DNA of 64,000 bases. Source: Clostridia bacterium. Its GTDB lineage: Bacteria > Bacillota > Clostridia > Christensenellales > Borkfalkiaceae. Location of the stretch: contig JAGANI010000042.1 of assembly GCA_017624285.1 (NCBI GenBank), positions 23,345 through 87,344 on the forward strand, read 5' to 3'. Positions 9,190-19,014 of the stretch are shown one piece after another. A model generated the notes under the pieces. It had not been told where the DNA came from and searched no databases. It saw only the letters and a program-made list of their open reading frames with translations. A program made the translations under genes and the position numbers. Position 1 is the stretch's first letter. Every line of letters starts with the position of its first letter.

Positions 9190-9445
9190 AAAAAAACCCG
9201 CAGTATCACTGCGGGATGATTGACTTGCAACCACGGTACCACCCGTATTGTCTTAAAAAGACCACTTAGTAGGTTCTATTAAACCCTTAGACTGTAACGG
9301 GTCCCCCCGAGGTATCTTACTATGACCTTTCAGACCCCTGCTCCGATACGAGACTGCATTTAAAATCGTTTACCGCCTCACACCAAACGACGGCTCTCTG
9401 AAAACTACCCTTAAATGCTTAATATCTTCAACGCATTTTTTAATT
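9190..9445 (-). promoter_or_regulatory. T-box riboswitch, inferred leucine specifier (CTC)
   Basis: Minus-strand leader with AGAGAG, a GGTGTGAGG apical region, T-box sequence GGGTGGTACCGTGG (9231-9244) and a strong CCCGCAG/CTGCGGG terminator with a run of U (9190-9216). The specifier aligned to thrS is CTC (9350-9352), followed by a purine and a TATC strand that pairs with GATAT on the 5' side. UGGU fits A73 of tRNA-Leu. Leucine control agrees with the LeuA-like first gene. Confidence 0.9.
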
Positions 9446-9451
9446 GATATC

Positions 9452-9480
9452 ATTGTAAACCTTTAAAATGTAGTTGTCAA
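9452..9480 (-). promoter_or_regulatory. Promoter of the Leu T-box unit
   Basis: Minus-strand TTGACA (9475-9480), 17-base spacer, TACAAT (9452-9457). Confidence 0.8.
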
Positions 9481-9553
9481 CGATTTTTAATCACTTTTTT
9501 TGAAAAAAGTAAATTTATTTTTACCAAAACAAAAATGATAAGCCTTTTTTTGA

Positions 9554-11416
9554 CTATTTGTTGATAAGCTTTATAATCAATCCATCACAAGCAGGTATAT
9601 CTTTAGACGTATTGCCATATAAAACCGTAACGTTATAATTGATATTAGTATTACAGTCGAATTTTTGTGGTCTATCCGAATAATTTATGGCGGTAATAAT
9701 ATAACCGTTATCGCACTTAGATTGCGTTACACCTATATACGGATTGTTACTATTTAATATATAGTTGTTTTTTAAATTACCAAAAACTTGTTCATACACT
9801 TTATAAAACTCTTGTGATTTATCTGGATTATAACCGTATAAAGTATCGTTTGCGATAATTTCTGGCGCAAAATTTAAAAAGTATACTTCGCCCTTGCCGA
9901 AATTATTTTTGGTTAAAACGGGGTTGCCGGTTTCATCTTTTGCTAAAACGGTTGCAGTCGTTGCTTTAAGCAAAAGTTCCTTACTATTTTTATAGGTAAT
10001 ACTAGCGCCGTTAAACGTTGCAATATGGGTAGAACCTAACTTCATGCCCAAAGAAGTTAAACCCGTTACCCTATCAAACTCGGTAAGTTGACCACCGTCG
10101 TAAGTGATTAATAGTTTTGCACCGTCGTTATGCACACGCTCTAGCAAATAATCGTACGTGCGACGGAAGGTTACTTCCCACCCGTTGATTGCAGGTAAAA
10201 TATAGTTTTGGCTCTTTTTAGGGATTGTATCAGCTATATCAAAACTAACGTTAAACCCAACCTGTTTTGCAAAAATATATGCCGAAGTTGCCATTTTAAA
10301 ATTATCACCACGTGGTAAAACACAAACGGCATCTATTTGCTTATCTTGTAAATCAGGTAAATTTTGCATAACTGATGAAAGTTTTTTCATTTCGATAGCA
10401 ACAGGTTTAGGAGTGCGGTCCTTAAATAATAAGCCTAACTCCCTTTCTATCATAGACCAAGAGTATGGTGCTTTTTGTAAATCTAAATGCTCCATACCAC
10501 ACCACCAAAGATAACCTTTTAAGTTGTTTGCATAAGCAGACAAAACGTTTACGCGTAAAAAATCACCTGCCATTTGGTTGTTGCCTATTGTAGTAGAAAA
10601 AGTGCCTTGCTCTTGTATCATACAAGGTTTTTTACCGATTGCCGAATAATATTCACTTTGCAAAGTAGGTATAATACTAGTCCTTAAAGAGTTGTAAGGC
10701 TCTCTATCACCTAGAACTGATGGCGACGGATACGGGTGGGTTGTAAGCAAATCAGCAAGTTCACCCTGGTCGGTAATATTCCAAACGCCGTCGTTTACAG
10801 AAAGCCCATGCATACCAGACGCTATAGGACGGGTGCTGTCTATCGATTTAATAGTGTTTACCATAAACGCCATCCAAGAATACGCCTCGTACCTATTTGA
10901 AAGCATTTGTAAGCAATTACACTCGTTACCAACGTCCCACATAACCACGTTTTTTATATCCTTAAACGCAGTAACGATGGCCTTTACGTAACGGTTGGTC
11001 CATACACGGACTTCTGGGTCGGTAATTAAATTTCTACCGTCGAACGCTGGTGGCGCAAACATACGACCACTCATCCAACCCGTTAAAATAGAAACCGTAA
11101 GCGTCATATTAAAACTATCGGCAATTTTTGCAAACGTCTTAAAGCGCTCTATCATAACTGGGTCTACCCCGTCAGCGCCGTAAGGCAAATAGTCTTCGTT
11201 ATCGCCAAAAGCGTATTCTCTAAAAGTATTGCTCCAACCGTATAACTTTTTTACTGGTTGAAAATCTCGCCAATTAGGGAAAACCCTTAAATGGCGCACA
11301 CCGTTTTCGCTTAATGCTTTTAGGTCGTTATAAACGACTTCTTCCGACCAATTTTTCCACATATCCGTACCGGAAACGGAATCCCAATAATTAACACCTA
11401 ATAAAAAATTGCTCAT
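9554..11416 (-). CDS. GH5/GH42-like glycoside hydrolase
   Basis: A 620-residue TIM-barrel glycosidase of clan A type. The barrel (about 1-350) has the acid/base motif WDVGNECN and a likely nucleophile Glu in MIQEQGTF. Residues about 370-540 form an alpha/beta domain like the trimerisation domain of GH42 enzymes, followed by a small beta domain. No signal peptide, so it acts inside the cell on imported oligosaccharide. Last gene of an AraC-DUF5107-DUF6067-GH operon; three bases separate it from the previous stop. Exact family and substrate cannot be fixed by eye. Confidence 0.7.
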   Translation of the reverse strand: MSNFLLGVNYWDSVSGTDMWKNWSEEVVYNDLKALSENGVRHLRVFPNWRDFQPVKKLYGWSNTFREYAFGDNEDYLPYGADGVDPVMIERFKTFAKIADSFNMTLTVSILTGWMSGRMFAPPAFDGRNLITDPEVRVWTNRYVKAIVTAFKDIKNVVMWDVGNECNCLQMLSNRYEAYSWMAFMVNTIKSIDSTRPIASGMHGLSVNDGVWNITDQGELADLLTTHPYPSPSVLGDREPYNSLRTSIIPTLQSEYYSAIGKKPCMIQEQGTFSTTIGNNQMAGDFLRVNVLSAYANNLKGYLWWCGMEHLDLQKAPYSWSMIERELGLLFKDRTPKPVAIEMKKLSSVMQNLPDLQDKQIDAVCVLPRGDNFKMATSAYIFAKQVGFNVSFDIADTIPKKSQNYILPAINGWEVTFRRTYDYLLERVHNDGAKLLITYDGGQLTEFDRVTGLTSLGMKLGSTHIATFNGASITYKNSKELLLKATTATVLAKDETGNPVLTKNNFGKGEVYFLNFAPEIIANDTLYGYNPDKSQEFYKVYEQVFGNLKNNYILNSNNPYIGVTQSKCDNGYIITAINYSDRPQKFDCNTNINYNVTVLYGNTSKDIPACDGLIIKLINK

Positions 11417-11418
11417 AA

Positions 11419-13446
11419 CTATTTAACCACCTTTACAATGGAATAATCAAATTTATCAAATTCAACGCTAAACGTGTTGATATTTTCACCTAAAATTTCA
11501 CCCGTTACTGCGTTAACCAGCTTTTTAACAGCATTTGGCAAGTATACGCTAACCTTGCCCGACGGTGAATTTTTAGTATTTGCCACAATTAATAAATTTG
11601 ATTTTTTATTATCGTAATAACTTACTTTTATAGTTTGGTCGGACGTCGTTATATTGCCCTTAAAGTAAGGAACGAATTTTGCTTTTTTAGCCTTAAATTC
11701 TTTTAAAACTTTCCATAAAATAGAAGTTTCTTCTAACGGAGCGCCAGTATCAACGGGTTTTGGCAACGCTCCAAATAATAACGCGTTAGAAACCGCTTGC
11801 GTATACGTCCAAACTGGCGGATTAGAATAGCAAAGCATATATACTGGTACGCCTATGCTTTTACCGGTATATAATGCGCGATAATAATCTTCTGGCAAAT
11901 CTTTTAACTCACCCTTCATAAATAACGCTTGTAAAGACTCGCCTTCCCATAAAGAAGTAACGTACGGCAACACACACGTCGGGAAGTTACCGTAAGAGTG
12001 GTTGTTTAACGTTTTACCACGTTTTTGTAATTCCAAATACAACGTCTTAAATAAATCACGTACGGCAAAAATGGGATACGTAGGGTGAATTTTACCGTCA
12101 AAACCCATATAACCACAACCATGCTCGGTATTAGTACAAGGGGTGGTAGTAAAGATAGAATCTAAATATAAACCGTCGAAACCAAACTCGTCGCAAAGCT
12201 TAATTAAGACTTTAACGAAGATTTCTTTATAGTTACTATTGTAACAAACTTTTAACGCACGTTGATACGGCACTCTGTACCAAAACCAATTTACGTCGCT
12301 ATATAAAAACTCTTTAGCGTATTCACCAAACAATGGTGATAAAGTAGAAAACTCATACCCGAAGTAAGGTATAACCTTTATACCACGCTTATGCCCCTCT
12401 TTAACTATAAGTTTAAGCCTATCCGCCGCCTTTTTTGTTAGTATGGGCGAATTTTGTATATCGTTCCACTTTTCGTGTATATATAAAGTGTTTACACCAA
12501 GTCTTTTTATACGGTCGAAAGCGATTTCGCCAGTATCCTCGAAGGGGCTAAATAAAAAGTCCTCGTAATCGACTAAAATCTTTTTAAAACAGTCTATATG
12601 TAAAGGTCTTTCGGTGTAAATATTATCAGATAGTGGCTTAACGGGGGTTGCCATTAACATTAATCTAAAAGAAAACGGCGTTAAATCTTCTAACTGACTG
12701 CCCGATTTATCCTTCCATAAAAAAGGCTTCTCATCTAATAAATGTAGCCTTAAAACGACGTCGTTATCATTGACGATAAATTCAATTGCGTTTGAATCGT
12801 CGGCAACCTGCCAGTTTTTATCGCTTTCAAACATAACTGATAAACCCACGTCGTCGTTACCGACGTAAACTTGTGGTCTAAACGGCATTTTAATTGATTT
12901 TTTAGCCATCTCCCCAGCCTGATATATGCAAGTGGGAAAATCGGTTTTTACACCGTCGATTTCTATCCTGCACTGCTCGGCGTAGTGATAAAATTTAGCA
13001 ACTTCCTTTTTTAAGGGGATTTCTAACCATAACTTAGAAATTACCCTATCGCTTAAGTCGCTTTGCTCTAGCCCGAAAACTTGCGCAACCGTACGCCCTT
13101 GCGAAGAAAGCGTAATGGTGCAATCCACCATACCGTCGTACTCGGTTTTAATTGCGGTATTAATTAAAGTTGCGTTTTTGTTTGTATATTGCAAGCATAC
13201 GGCGGATTCGTCCGTAACTTCGTTTAAGGGGGAAGTTTTAAACCCATCAAAAACAAACTCTTTGCCACCGATTTCGCTAACTAAACGTATGGGGGAAGAT
13301 AAAAGTTCTTGCCCGTCTGATACGATTGAAGAAAAAATCGGGTCTGAACCAGTTTTGTAAGTTCTATTCCAAACCTTAAAATAAAAATCGTTATCCACGT
13401 AATTAGTTTTTATAGGGGTTAAAGTTTTAACCATATTGTGCTTCAT
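11419..13446 (-). CDS. DUF6067-like putative glycoside hydrolase
   Basis: A 675-residue protein with an N-terminal beta-sandwich region (about 1-290), a TIM-barrel-like centre (about 300-590) and a C-terminal beta domain. The segment GFDGLYLDS followed by CTNTEHGCGY and TYPIFAVRDL is what I recognise as the DUF6067 signature. FGFDGLYLDS looks like a barrel strand carrying acidic residues. No signal peptide. It lies between the DUF5107 and GH5-like genes with short spacers, so it probably acts on the same intracellular glycan. Catalytic activity is inferred; no reaction can be assigned. Confidence 0.6.
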   Translation of the reverse strand: MKHNMVKTLTPIKTNYVDNDFYFKVWNRTYKTGSDPIFSSIVSDGQELLSSPIRLVSEIGGKEFVFDGFKTSPLNEVTDESAVCLQYTNKNATLINTAIKTEYDGMVDCTITLSSQGRTVAQVFGLEQSDLSDRVISKLWLEIPLKKEVAKFYHYAEQCRIEIDGVKTDFPTCIYQAGEMAKKSIKMPFRPQVYVGNDDVGLSVMFESDKNWQVADDSNAIEFIVNDNDVVLRLHLLDEKPFLWKDKSGSQLEDLTPFSFRLMLMATPVKPLSDNIYTERPLHIDCFKKILVDYEDFLFSPFEDTGEIAFDRIKRLGVNTLYIHEKWNDIQNSPILTKKAADRLKLIVKEGHKRGIKVIPYFGYEFSTLSPLFGEYAKEFLYSDVNWFWYRVPYQRALKVCYNSNYKEIFVKVLIKLCDEFGFDGLYLDSIFTTTPCTNTEHGCGYMGFDGKIHPTYPIFAVRDLFKTLYLELQKRGKTLNNHSYGNFPTCVLPYVTSLWEGESLQALFMKGELKDLPEDYYRALYTGKSIGVPVYMLCYSNPPVWTYTQAVSNALLFGALPKPVDTGAPLEETSILWKVLKEFKAKKAKFVPYFKGNITTSDQTIKVSYYDNKKSNLLIVANTKNSPSGKVSVYLPNAVKKLVNAVTGEILGENINTFSVEFDKFDYSIVKVVK

Positions 13447-13466
13447 AATAAACTCCTTTTAATAGT

Positions 13467-15431
13467 TTAATGCATACGAAAATCCAATTCGTACGGCAAC
13501 GGGTAGTTTTTTAATACTTCGTCATCTGAAATTTCGTCTTCTTTCTTACTAAGTTTAATAGCAAGCTCTTTTTTATAAATATCAACCCAAATTGCAGACA
13601 GGGCGTATTCACCCTCTTTGATATCGTCAACGACTAAATCTTTATTAATAATTTGTTTAGCTTTATCTAACATATTAAGATTTGCATAACAAGCGCCAAG
13701 TAACATACGAACCCTGCCGTTTGATTTAACTTTATCATCTAAGGTAAAATATAAATCTTTAAAACGCTTGTAGTTTTTACATTTAATAAGTGTTTCGCCA
13801 CACTCGATAATAAGTGGCGTATAACTATTGTTAAGTAAAACTGCTTGAATTAAATTGTTAGAAGCCGTTAAAACGTCTTTATCGATATTTTTTTGTATCA
13901 TCGCTAAATTTCTAAAAGCCCAACAGTTTTTAGTAGCGCTTATCGATAAGTTAAAATACTTTTTAGCATCGTCAATATTGCCTAAAGCATAACTTACGAT
14001 ACCTAAGTGGTTTAAGGTAAACCAGTCCTTATTAGCGTTTTTAAGTTTATCTAACCAAAATTGACCTACCACGTAAGATTTTGGCGCTTGACTAGCGTCG
14101 TACGTGGGCAAATAGCCTTTTTTAAGCAAGGTAACAAAGTCTAACTGCTCGTCCGTAATGCTATCTAAGGGGAAATCGCAAATATTACTAATAGGCGTAT
14201 TATTTACCATATTTTGAAGCGCACCCCAGCCAGAACCGTAATATACGGGGGCTTCCGTTTTGCTAATTTTAAAAGTATCACCCGATAGATAGTGCATATT
14301 TTGACTAACTACTTTAGAAACTGTATCCATCGCTAAATTATAGTCGTTATGTATACTATCTTTGGGGACGGATATCGCTTTATAGCACTCCGTCCAAGAA
14401 ATTTTAGTATTGCCCTTCATGATAAAGTGTCCAAGTTGGGTTTTAAGTAACCCTGCTTGAATTTCTATATAAGCGCCTGCTTTATCTGAAAGCCAGTCGT
14501 TCCAATGCCTACCACCGTCGTGATTACCCCAAACAAAAAGTTTTCTACCCTGCAAAATCGGGTCTGAAAATTGCAACAAGCCATATCCGTCTTCGTTGAT
14601 AGCGGATATCCATTTATCTTTGGTTTTATCGATATCAAAAAAGAAATCCCTTGACCTATTTGAGTTAAGCGAATACGTTATATCTACCCCGTTAACCGTT
14701 GGTATAGAAGTTTTATCAACGTAATAGCCTTTATCGTCGTAAGTACATAAAAAGGTTTTATCGGTAGGAATAATTACTCTTGTACCTTTGGTTTCGGGTA
14801 CGGCAATATTTGACCACCAGTACATATACTTATCTTTATCGGAAGTGTTTTCTATCGTGATATTTACGAGTAATGCATCTTTTAATAACGTTGCTTGAAT
14901 GATATAAACGACCTCACGTATACGTTCAAACTCGTACATACGTAAAATAGGCTCACCGTTAACTGAAGTTAATTTTTGCGTAAATAATGGCGAACACGTT
15001 AACGGGTTATGCCCTTTTATAGAAACGTTCCACTCCACCCCACCTGAGAACCAAGCGTTACGTAACGCTAAGTTACATGGTTGAAAGACGTCGTTTTTGT
15101 ATAAAAGTTCCTTACCCGCTTTTTTATCGTAAAGAGACCACAGCCTACCGCCTAATTCTGGCAAAAACACGGCTTTTAAATAGTCGTTTTCTAAAACGGC
15201 GGCTTTTTTGGGGGTTAAAGACCTTTCCCTGTTATAGCCGTCGGTAATTGAGTAAGGGAGCAGGGTCGAAATAAGCCCTTTACCGATATGAGCGCCGTCC
15301 TCGTAATTTACGTTTTTGCCAACGGTTATAGGCGCGCGTATGTAACTATTAACGTGTATATCAGGTAGCGCGCTATCAACCCCAAGCGACGCAGAATTTA
15401 TATAATAATCTAAAAAAGTTAAACTTGTCAT
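13467..15431 (-). CDS. DUF5107 protein with C-terminal TPR region
   Basis: A 654-residue protein. Residues about 60-360 match the DUF5107 galactose-mutarotase-like beta fold, with the landmarks LPELGGRLWSLYDKKAGKELLY, split here as LPELGGRLWSL and KELLY, and WFSGGVEWN, FVWGNHDGGRHWNDWLS. Residues about 420-640 are helical and TPR-like, as in other DUF5107 proteins. These proteins accompany glycoside hydrolases; a carbohydrate-processing role is likely but no reaction is established here. It starts 12 bases after the AraC stop, with AAGAGG upstream, so regulator and enzyme genes are one operon. Confidence 0.75.
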   Translation of the reverse strand: MTSLTFLDYYINSASLGVDSALPDIHVNSYIRAPITVGKNVNYEDGAHIGKGLISTLLPYSITDGYNRERSLTPKKAAVLENDYLKAVFLPELGGRLWSLYDKKAGKELLYKNDVFQPCNLALRNAWFSGGVEWNVSIKGHNPLTCSPLFTQKLTSVNGEPILRMYEFERIREVVYIIQATLLKDALLVNITIENTSDKDKYMYWWSNIAVPETKGTRVIIPTDKTFLCTYDDKGYYVDKTSIPTVNGVDITYSLNSNRSRDFFFDIDKTKDKWISAINEDGYGLLQFSDPILQGRKLFVWGNHDGGRHWNDWLSDKAGAYIEIQAGLLKTQLGHFIMKGNTKISWTECYKAISVPKDSIHNDYNLAMDTVSKVVSQNMHYLSGDTFKISKTEAPVYYGSGWGALQNMVNNTPISNICDFPLDSITDEQLDFVTLLKKGYLPTYDASQAPKSYVVGQFWLDKLKNANKDWFTLNHLGIVSYALGNIDDAKKYFNLSISATKNCWAFRNLAMIQKNIDKDVLTASNNLIQAVLLNNSYTPLIIECGETLIKCKNYKRFKDLYFTLDDKVKSNGRVRMLLGACYANLNMLDKAKQIINKDLVVDDIKEGEYALSAIWVDIYKKELAIKLSKKEDEISDDEVLKNYPLPYELDFRMH

Positions 15432-15442
15432 GATAATACCTC

Positions 15443-16192
15443 TTATTTAAATTTGCCGGGCGTAACTCCTGTTTCTTTTTTGAATCTTTTTGAAAAATGA
15501 TAAACGTCGTAATAACCTAACCTATCTGAAACTTCTTTAATGGAAAACCCTCCCGAGCGAAGCATAATTTTAGCATTTTTAATACGTAGCTCTTCACGAT
15601 AATCCATAAGCGTTTTGCCGGTGCTTTGCTTAAATACCTGCCTAAGCCTTGACGGACTTAGGTTACACGCTTTAGAAACGTCCTCTATGGTAAAATTAAT
15701 CATATAATTTTTATTTACGTATAAAACCGCGTTATCTATATTACTGGTTTTTACTAAAATACTGTTTTTTAAATAAGATAAAAATTCAGTAAAAAACCCA
15801 AATAATGCAGTACGTGTGCTTAAAAATTTGCCATCATTTGGCTTTACCCACTCTAAATAGGCTAAAGTTAATAGTTCCTTTAGTTTATCGTTTAACACAG
15901 TTACCCGAGGATAAAAATCAGCATTACTAAGCGTTATATCCATATCTGTAACAAAAAACTCACAAGGGGTATCGATTTCAAAATAATAATAATCCCCTTT
16001 GTTTAACCTAACAAAACTACCTTCTGAAACGGGATAAGATATTTTAGAAGAAAAAGTTATTTTGCCACTACCTTTAAAAAAGTATACGAATCCGTCACCA
16101 TAACGGCTTTTATTTAGGTAATACATGTTTTTATCGGACTTTTTTTCAAAAATCCTGATATCTAAAATATTTAGGTCATAAAAAAAATCCAT
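15443..16192 (-). CDS. AraC family regulator of the glycan operon
   Basis: Regulator of 249 residues: N-terminal cupin-like sensing domain (about 1-130) and a C-terminal double HTH of the AraC type (about 150-249), ending with the typical DVYHFSKRFKKETGVTPGKF. First gene of the operon with DUF5107, DUF6067 and the GH5-like enzyme, so it most likely activates these genes in response to a sugar. Start supported by GGGGG eight bases upstream of the ATG. Confidence 0.88.
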   Translation of the reverse strand: MDFFYDLNILDIRIFEKKSDKNMYYLNKSRYGDGFVYFFKGSGKITFSSKISYPVSEGSFVRLNKGDYYYFEIDTPCEFFVTDMDITLSNADFYPRVTVLNDKLKELLTLAYLEWVKPNDGKFLSTRTALFGFFTEFLSYLKNSILVKTSNIDNAVLYVNKNYMINFTIEDVSKACNLSPSRLRQVFKQSTGKTLMDYREELRIKNAKIMLRSGGFSIKEVSDRLGYYDVYHFSKRFKKETGVTPGKFK

Positions 16193-16423
16193 ACTTCCCC
16201 CAAATTTGTATTTTACGATTATATTTTATCATATAAAGTTACAATGTTAAAGTCTTAATTAAAATTTTTATACTATTAAAGATTTATTATTATTTATCAT
16301 TTGATAAAATAATGATTTAATTTTATTGTATTTATACTATAATTATAAAATAAATAACAAATACTTCAATGTATAAAACGACAATTGTTTTGTACAAAAC
16401 GACTGTTTTAATTTAATCAAACA

Positions 16424-16450
16424 AAAAAAGCAGGCGTTCAACCTGCTTTT
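16424..16450 (-). terminator. Rho-independent terminator
   Basis: Minus-strand hairpin AAAAGCAGGT...GCCTGCTTTTTTT just downstream of the YgjV-like gene. Confidence 0.8.
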
Positions 16451-16467
16451 ACATTTTGTTTATTTAT

Positions 16468-17151
16468 TTAAGCGTTATTAGTAGAATCTTTTACTACTTC
16501 GTCATTAGCTAACGCGCTATCACGATAAATTAAATCTTCATCTACGTTTTTGCCCTTTTTAAAATCTAACCTGATCATACCGGTAATTATTGATATAATA
16601 CCAAAAGCTTCACCCAAGATACCTGCTATTGAAATATTTATCAAGTTATAGGTAAGCCAGAAAGGAGAATTTATTAACGAAAGTTTTCTTGCGACGGACG
16701 CATGTCTAGCACGCATAGCAAAAGTAGTTATCGTTAAGCCTATGACTGGTAAAACTTCGATAAAATAATCGGCTATTTTTACACCGTTAGGAAATAACGT
16801 TGTTTTAAAAATTGTAAAGTTAAACACGTAAGTTAAACATGATAAACATATAAATAAGCATGGCCACAAAACGTTATCCGCCCATTTTTTACCGCGAAAA
16901 CGAAATACCCCCGCCCTAAACAAGCTTATTCCGTTTAAAATCGCACCCGTTAACGCACCAAGTAAGAAAAAATGCGTCATAAATATACATGACGATATAA
17001 GTTGCATGGTTAAAATACCACGTTGTTTTTTGCATTGATACGACAAGGCGTTAAACACCATACCTATAATGCCTAAAACCTGTGCTATCCACCATATCGG
17101 CGAACCTTGCGCGGTGAGTTCCGCATAGCTTAAAAGTAATAATGAATCCAT
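16468..17151 (-). CDS. YgjV-like inner membrane protein
   Basis: Integral membrane protein of 227 residues with about six hydrophobic segments. Early motifs QVLGIIGMVFNALSYQ and LISSCIFMTHFFLLG match the YgjV family of bacterial inner membrane proteins, whose function is not established. The C-terminal tail (about 200-227) is charged and cytoplasmic-looking. It follows a HAD phosphatase gene with a 30-base gap and ends at a terminator, so the two may be co-transcribed. Confidence 0.65.
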   Translation of the reverse strand: MDSLLLLSYAELTAQGSPIWWIAQVLGIIGMVFNALSYQCKKQRGILTMQLISSCIFMTHFFLLGALTGAILNGISLFRAGVFRFRGKKWADNVLWPCLFICLSCLTYVFNFTIFKTTLFPNGVKIADYFIEVLPVIGLTITTFAMRARHASVARKLSLINSPFWLTYNLINISIAGILGEAFGIISIITGMIRLDFKKGKNVDEDLIYRDSALANDEVVKDSTNNA

Positions 17152-17181
17152 AATACACCTAGTAGCGGGGTCTAAATTTGA

Positions 17182-17886
17182 CTAAAAAAGGTATGATAAT
17201 TTATCTTCAAGCGTAGTGTAATCGGTGATACAAACGTAATCCATACCATAGATACGCACGTGGCTATCACCGCCACCATCGCCAAAATCGTCGCCTACGT
17301 ATAAAATTTCGTCCTTATTATAACCGTGTTCTTTAGCGTAAGTCATAATAGCGTCGTATTTGTTAAATGCCTTTGCGCTAAAATCAAAAGAAGATGAACC
17401 ACCGATATAAACGGCAAAATCTTTAAAAATCTCTAAAACTTCAGGATAAAGGACTTTACGCTTGCTTCTATCCGGGTCGAAAGCGACTTTATCAGCAATA
17501 TCCGCTTTAGTACCAAGCAACGGGAAAGTTACCATGCCAGACGGGTGGAATTCAACAGACTCCCCTTTATACTCGGTATAACCGTATTTAGCACGTAAAT
17601 ATTCAATCTGTTTGGTGAAAAAATCCCTATCAACTGGGGTTATGGTTTGACGAATTAAAGTATATTTACCGTCTTTAATAACGGATTCCTCCATACCATA
17701 GTTGCCCAAAATATCAATAGGGAAACCACCCATTTGATCGTAAATACGCTTTGTAGCGCCAGCGCCAACCATTAATAGTTTATATTTTTTTGCTAACCTT
17801 TCTAATACCGCCCTGTTTTTATCGCCCAGAGGGGTACGGTGTTGGGTAAGCGTGCCGTCTAAATCAAAACAAATTAGCTTTTTCAT
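17182..17886 (-). CDS. HAD superfamily hydrolase, phosphomannomutase-like
   Basis: A 234-residue HAD protein. Motif I is FDLDGTLT (about 8-15) and motif IV is GDDFGDGGGDS near residue 200; the middle cap resembles type IIB or eukaryotic-type phosphomannomutase (for example GNYGMEES and the SFDFSAKAFNKYDA segment). It probably acts on a sugar phosphate in the cytoplasm. Start backed by AAGGTG upstream. Substrate not assignable. Confidence 0.7.
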   Translation of the reverse strand: MKKLICFDLDGTLTQHRTPLGDKNRAVLERLAKKYKLLMVGAGATKRIYDQMGGFPIDILGNYGMEESVIKDGKYTLIRQTITPVDRDFFTKQIEYLRAKYGYTEYKGESVEFHPSGMVTFPLLGTKADIADKVAFDPDRSKRKVLYPEVLEIFKDFAVYIGGSSSFDFSAKAFNKYDAIMTYAKEHGYNKDEILYVGDDFGDGGGDSHVRIYGMDYVCITDYTTLEDKLSYLF

Positions 17887-18030
17887 GTGTCACCTTAATT
17901 TTTTTACATATTATACACTCTTGAAAATATTTTTGCAATCAATATAAGTTTATAAAATAAAAATTTTTACTAAGTTATTGAAATTGTTTTTTTATTTTGT
18001 TATAATTAAAAAAAATTTAGAGGTTTGATA

Positions 18031-18795
18031 ATGGCTTTAGAAACTAGAAAATTCAACAAGAAACAAATTAAAGTTATTGCACATAGAGGGTTAAGCGCTT
18101 TTGAAACTGAAAATACCCTTGCAGCATTTATTGCAGCAGGCAACCATAGTTATTATGGTATTGAAACCGACGTACACGTAACTAAAGACGGTAAATTTAT
18201 TATTATACATGATGATAATTTACTTAGAAGCGCAGGTTTAGATATAGTTATTGAAGAAAGTAACTATGACGACTTAAAAAAGATTAAATTATTTGAAGTA
18301 AACGCCGGCGTATTAGATGGTGATGGAACTGTTTTAACTAACAAAAAACGCACCGATTTATTAATGCCTGACCTTGATGAATATTTACTTATTTGCAAAA
18401 AGTACTCTAAACAAGCAATCTTAGAACTTAAAAACCCGATGACCGAGCAAAATATAAGTGATATCGTTAAAATTGCTGAAGACTGTGATTATTTTAAAGG
18501 TATAACGTTTATATCTTTTGCAATTGAAAATTTAGTATATCTAAAAAAGATGCGTCCCGATGCTGACGTGCAGTTTTTAAGTTGTAATAGAGAAGACTTT
18601 GCTAAAAAGTTGCCTATCGTTTTAGAATATAAAATGGACGTTGACTTAGGATACTGGTTACTTACTGAAGAAGACGTTAATACTTTACACGCTAAAAATA
18701 TTAAAATTAACGTTTGGACACCATCTAAAATTGAAGATGCAGTTAAGTTTGATAATTGGGGTGTTGATTTTATTACAACAAATATTTTAGAATAA
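18031..18795 (+). CDS. Glycerophosphodiester phosphodiesterase family protein
   Basis: Cytoplasmic GDPD-type TIM barrel (254 residues) that would hydrolyse glycerophosphodiesters to glycerol-3-phosphate and an alcohol. Signature residues HRG (AHRGLSAFETENT), E-x-D (GIETDVHVTKDG) and HD (IIHDDNLLR) are intact, as are the later ELK and NVWT motifs. No signal peptide. I chose the ATG at 18031 with TTAGAGG seven bases upstream rather than a TTG six bases earlier that sits too close to the same site. Followed by a terminator, so it is monocistronic. Confidence 0.85.
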   Translation: MALETRKFNKKQIKVIAHRGLSAFETENTLAAFIAAGNHSYYGIETDVHVTKDGKFIIIHDDNLLRSAGLDIVIEESNYDDLKKIKLFEVNAGVLDGDGTVLTNKKRTDLLMPDLDEYLLICKKYSKQAILELKNPMTEQNISDIVKIAEDCDYFKGITFISFAIENLVYLKKMRPDADVQFLSCNREDFAKKLPIVLEYKMDVDLGYWLLTEEDVNTLHAKNIKINVWTPSKIEDAVKFDNWGVDFITTNILE

Positions 18796-18807
18796 TTTTT
18801 AATTTAT

Positions 18808-18830
18808 AGCCCCTATCTTAGGGGCTTTAT
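18808..18830 (+). terminator. Rho-independent terminator of the GDPD gene
   Basis: Hairpin AGCCCCT/AGGGGCT followed by a T-rich tract. Confidence 0.75.
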
Positions 18831-18933
18831 TATTTTATAAAAAAACACTATATGTAAATATATTTTACAATATTTTATAATAATTAATTGTATAAAGAAA
18901 TTGCATATATTTAATTTTAGCCTTTTTATTAAA

Positions 18934-18965
18934 TAAAAACGCCCCGATAAAACGGGGCGTAATTT
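18934..18965 (-). terminator. Rho-independent terminator of the Mrp gene
   Basis: Minus-strand CGCCCCG/CGGGGCG hairpin followed by a U tract, downstream of the gene ending at 19015. Confidence 0.85.
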
Positions 18966-19014
18966 TATATAAATTTAATAAATTTCACCTTAATTAATCA
19001 ATAAATATTTTAAC

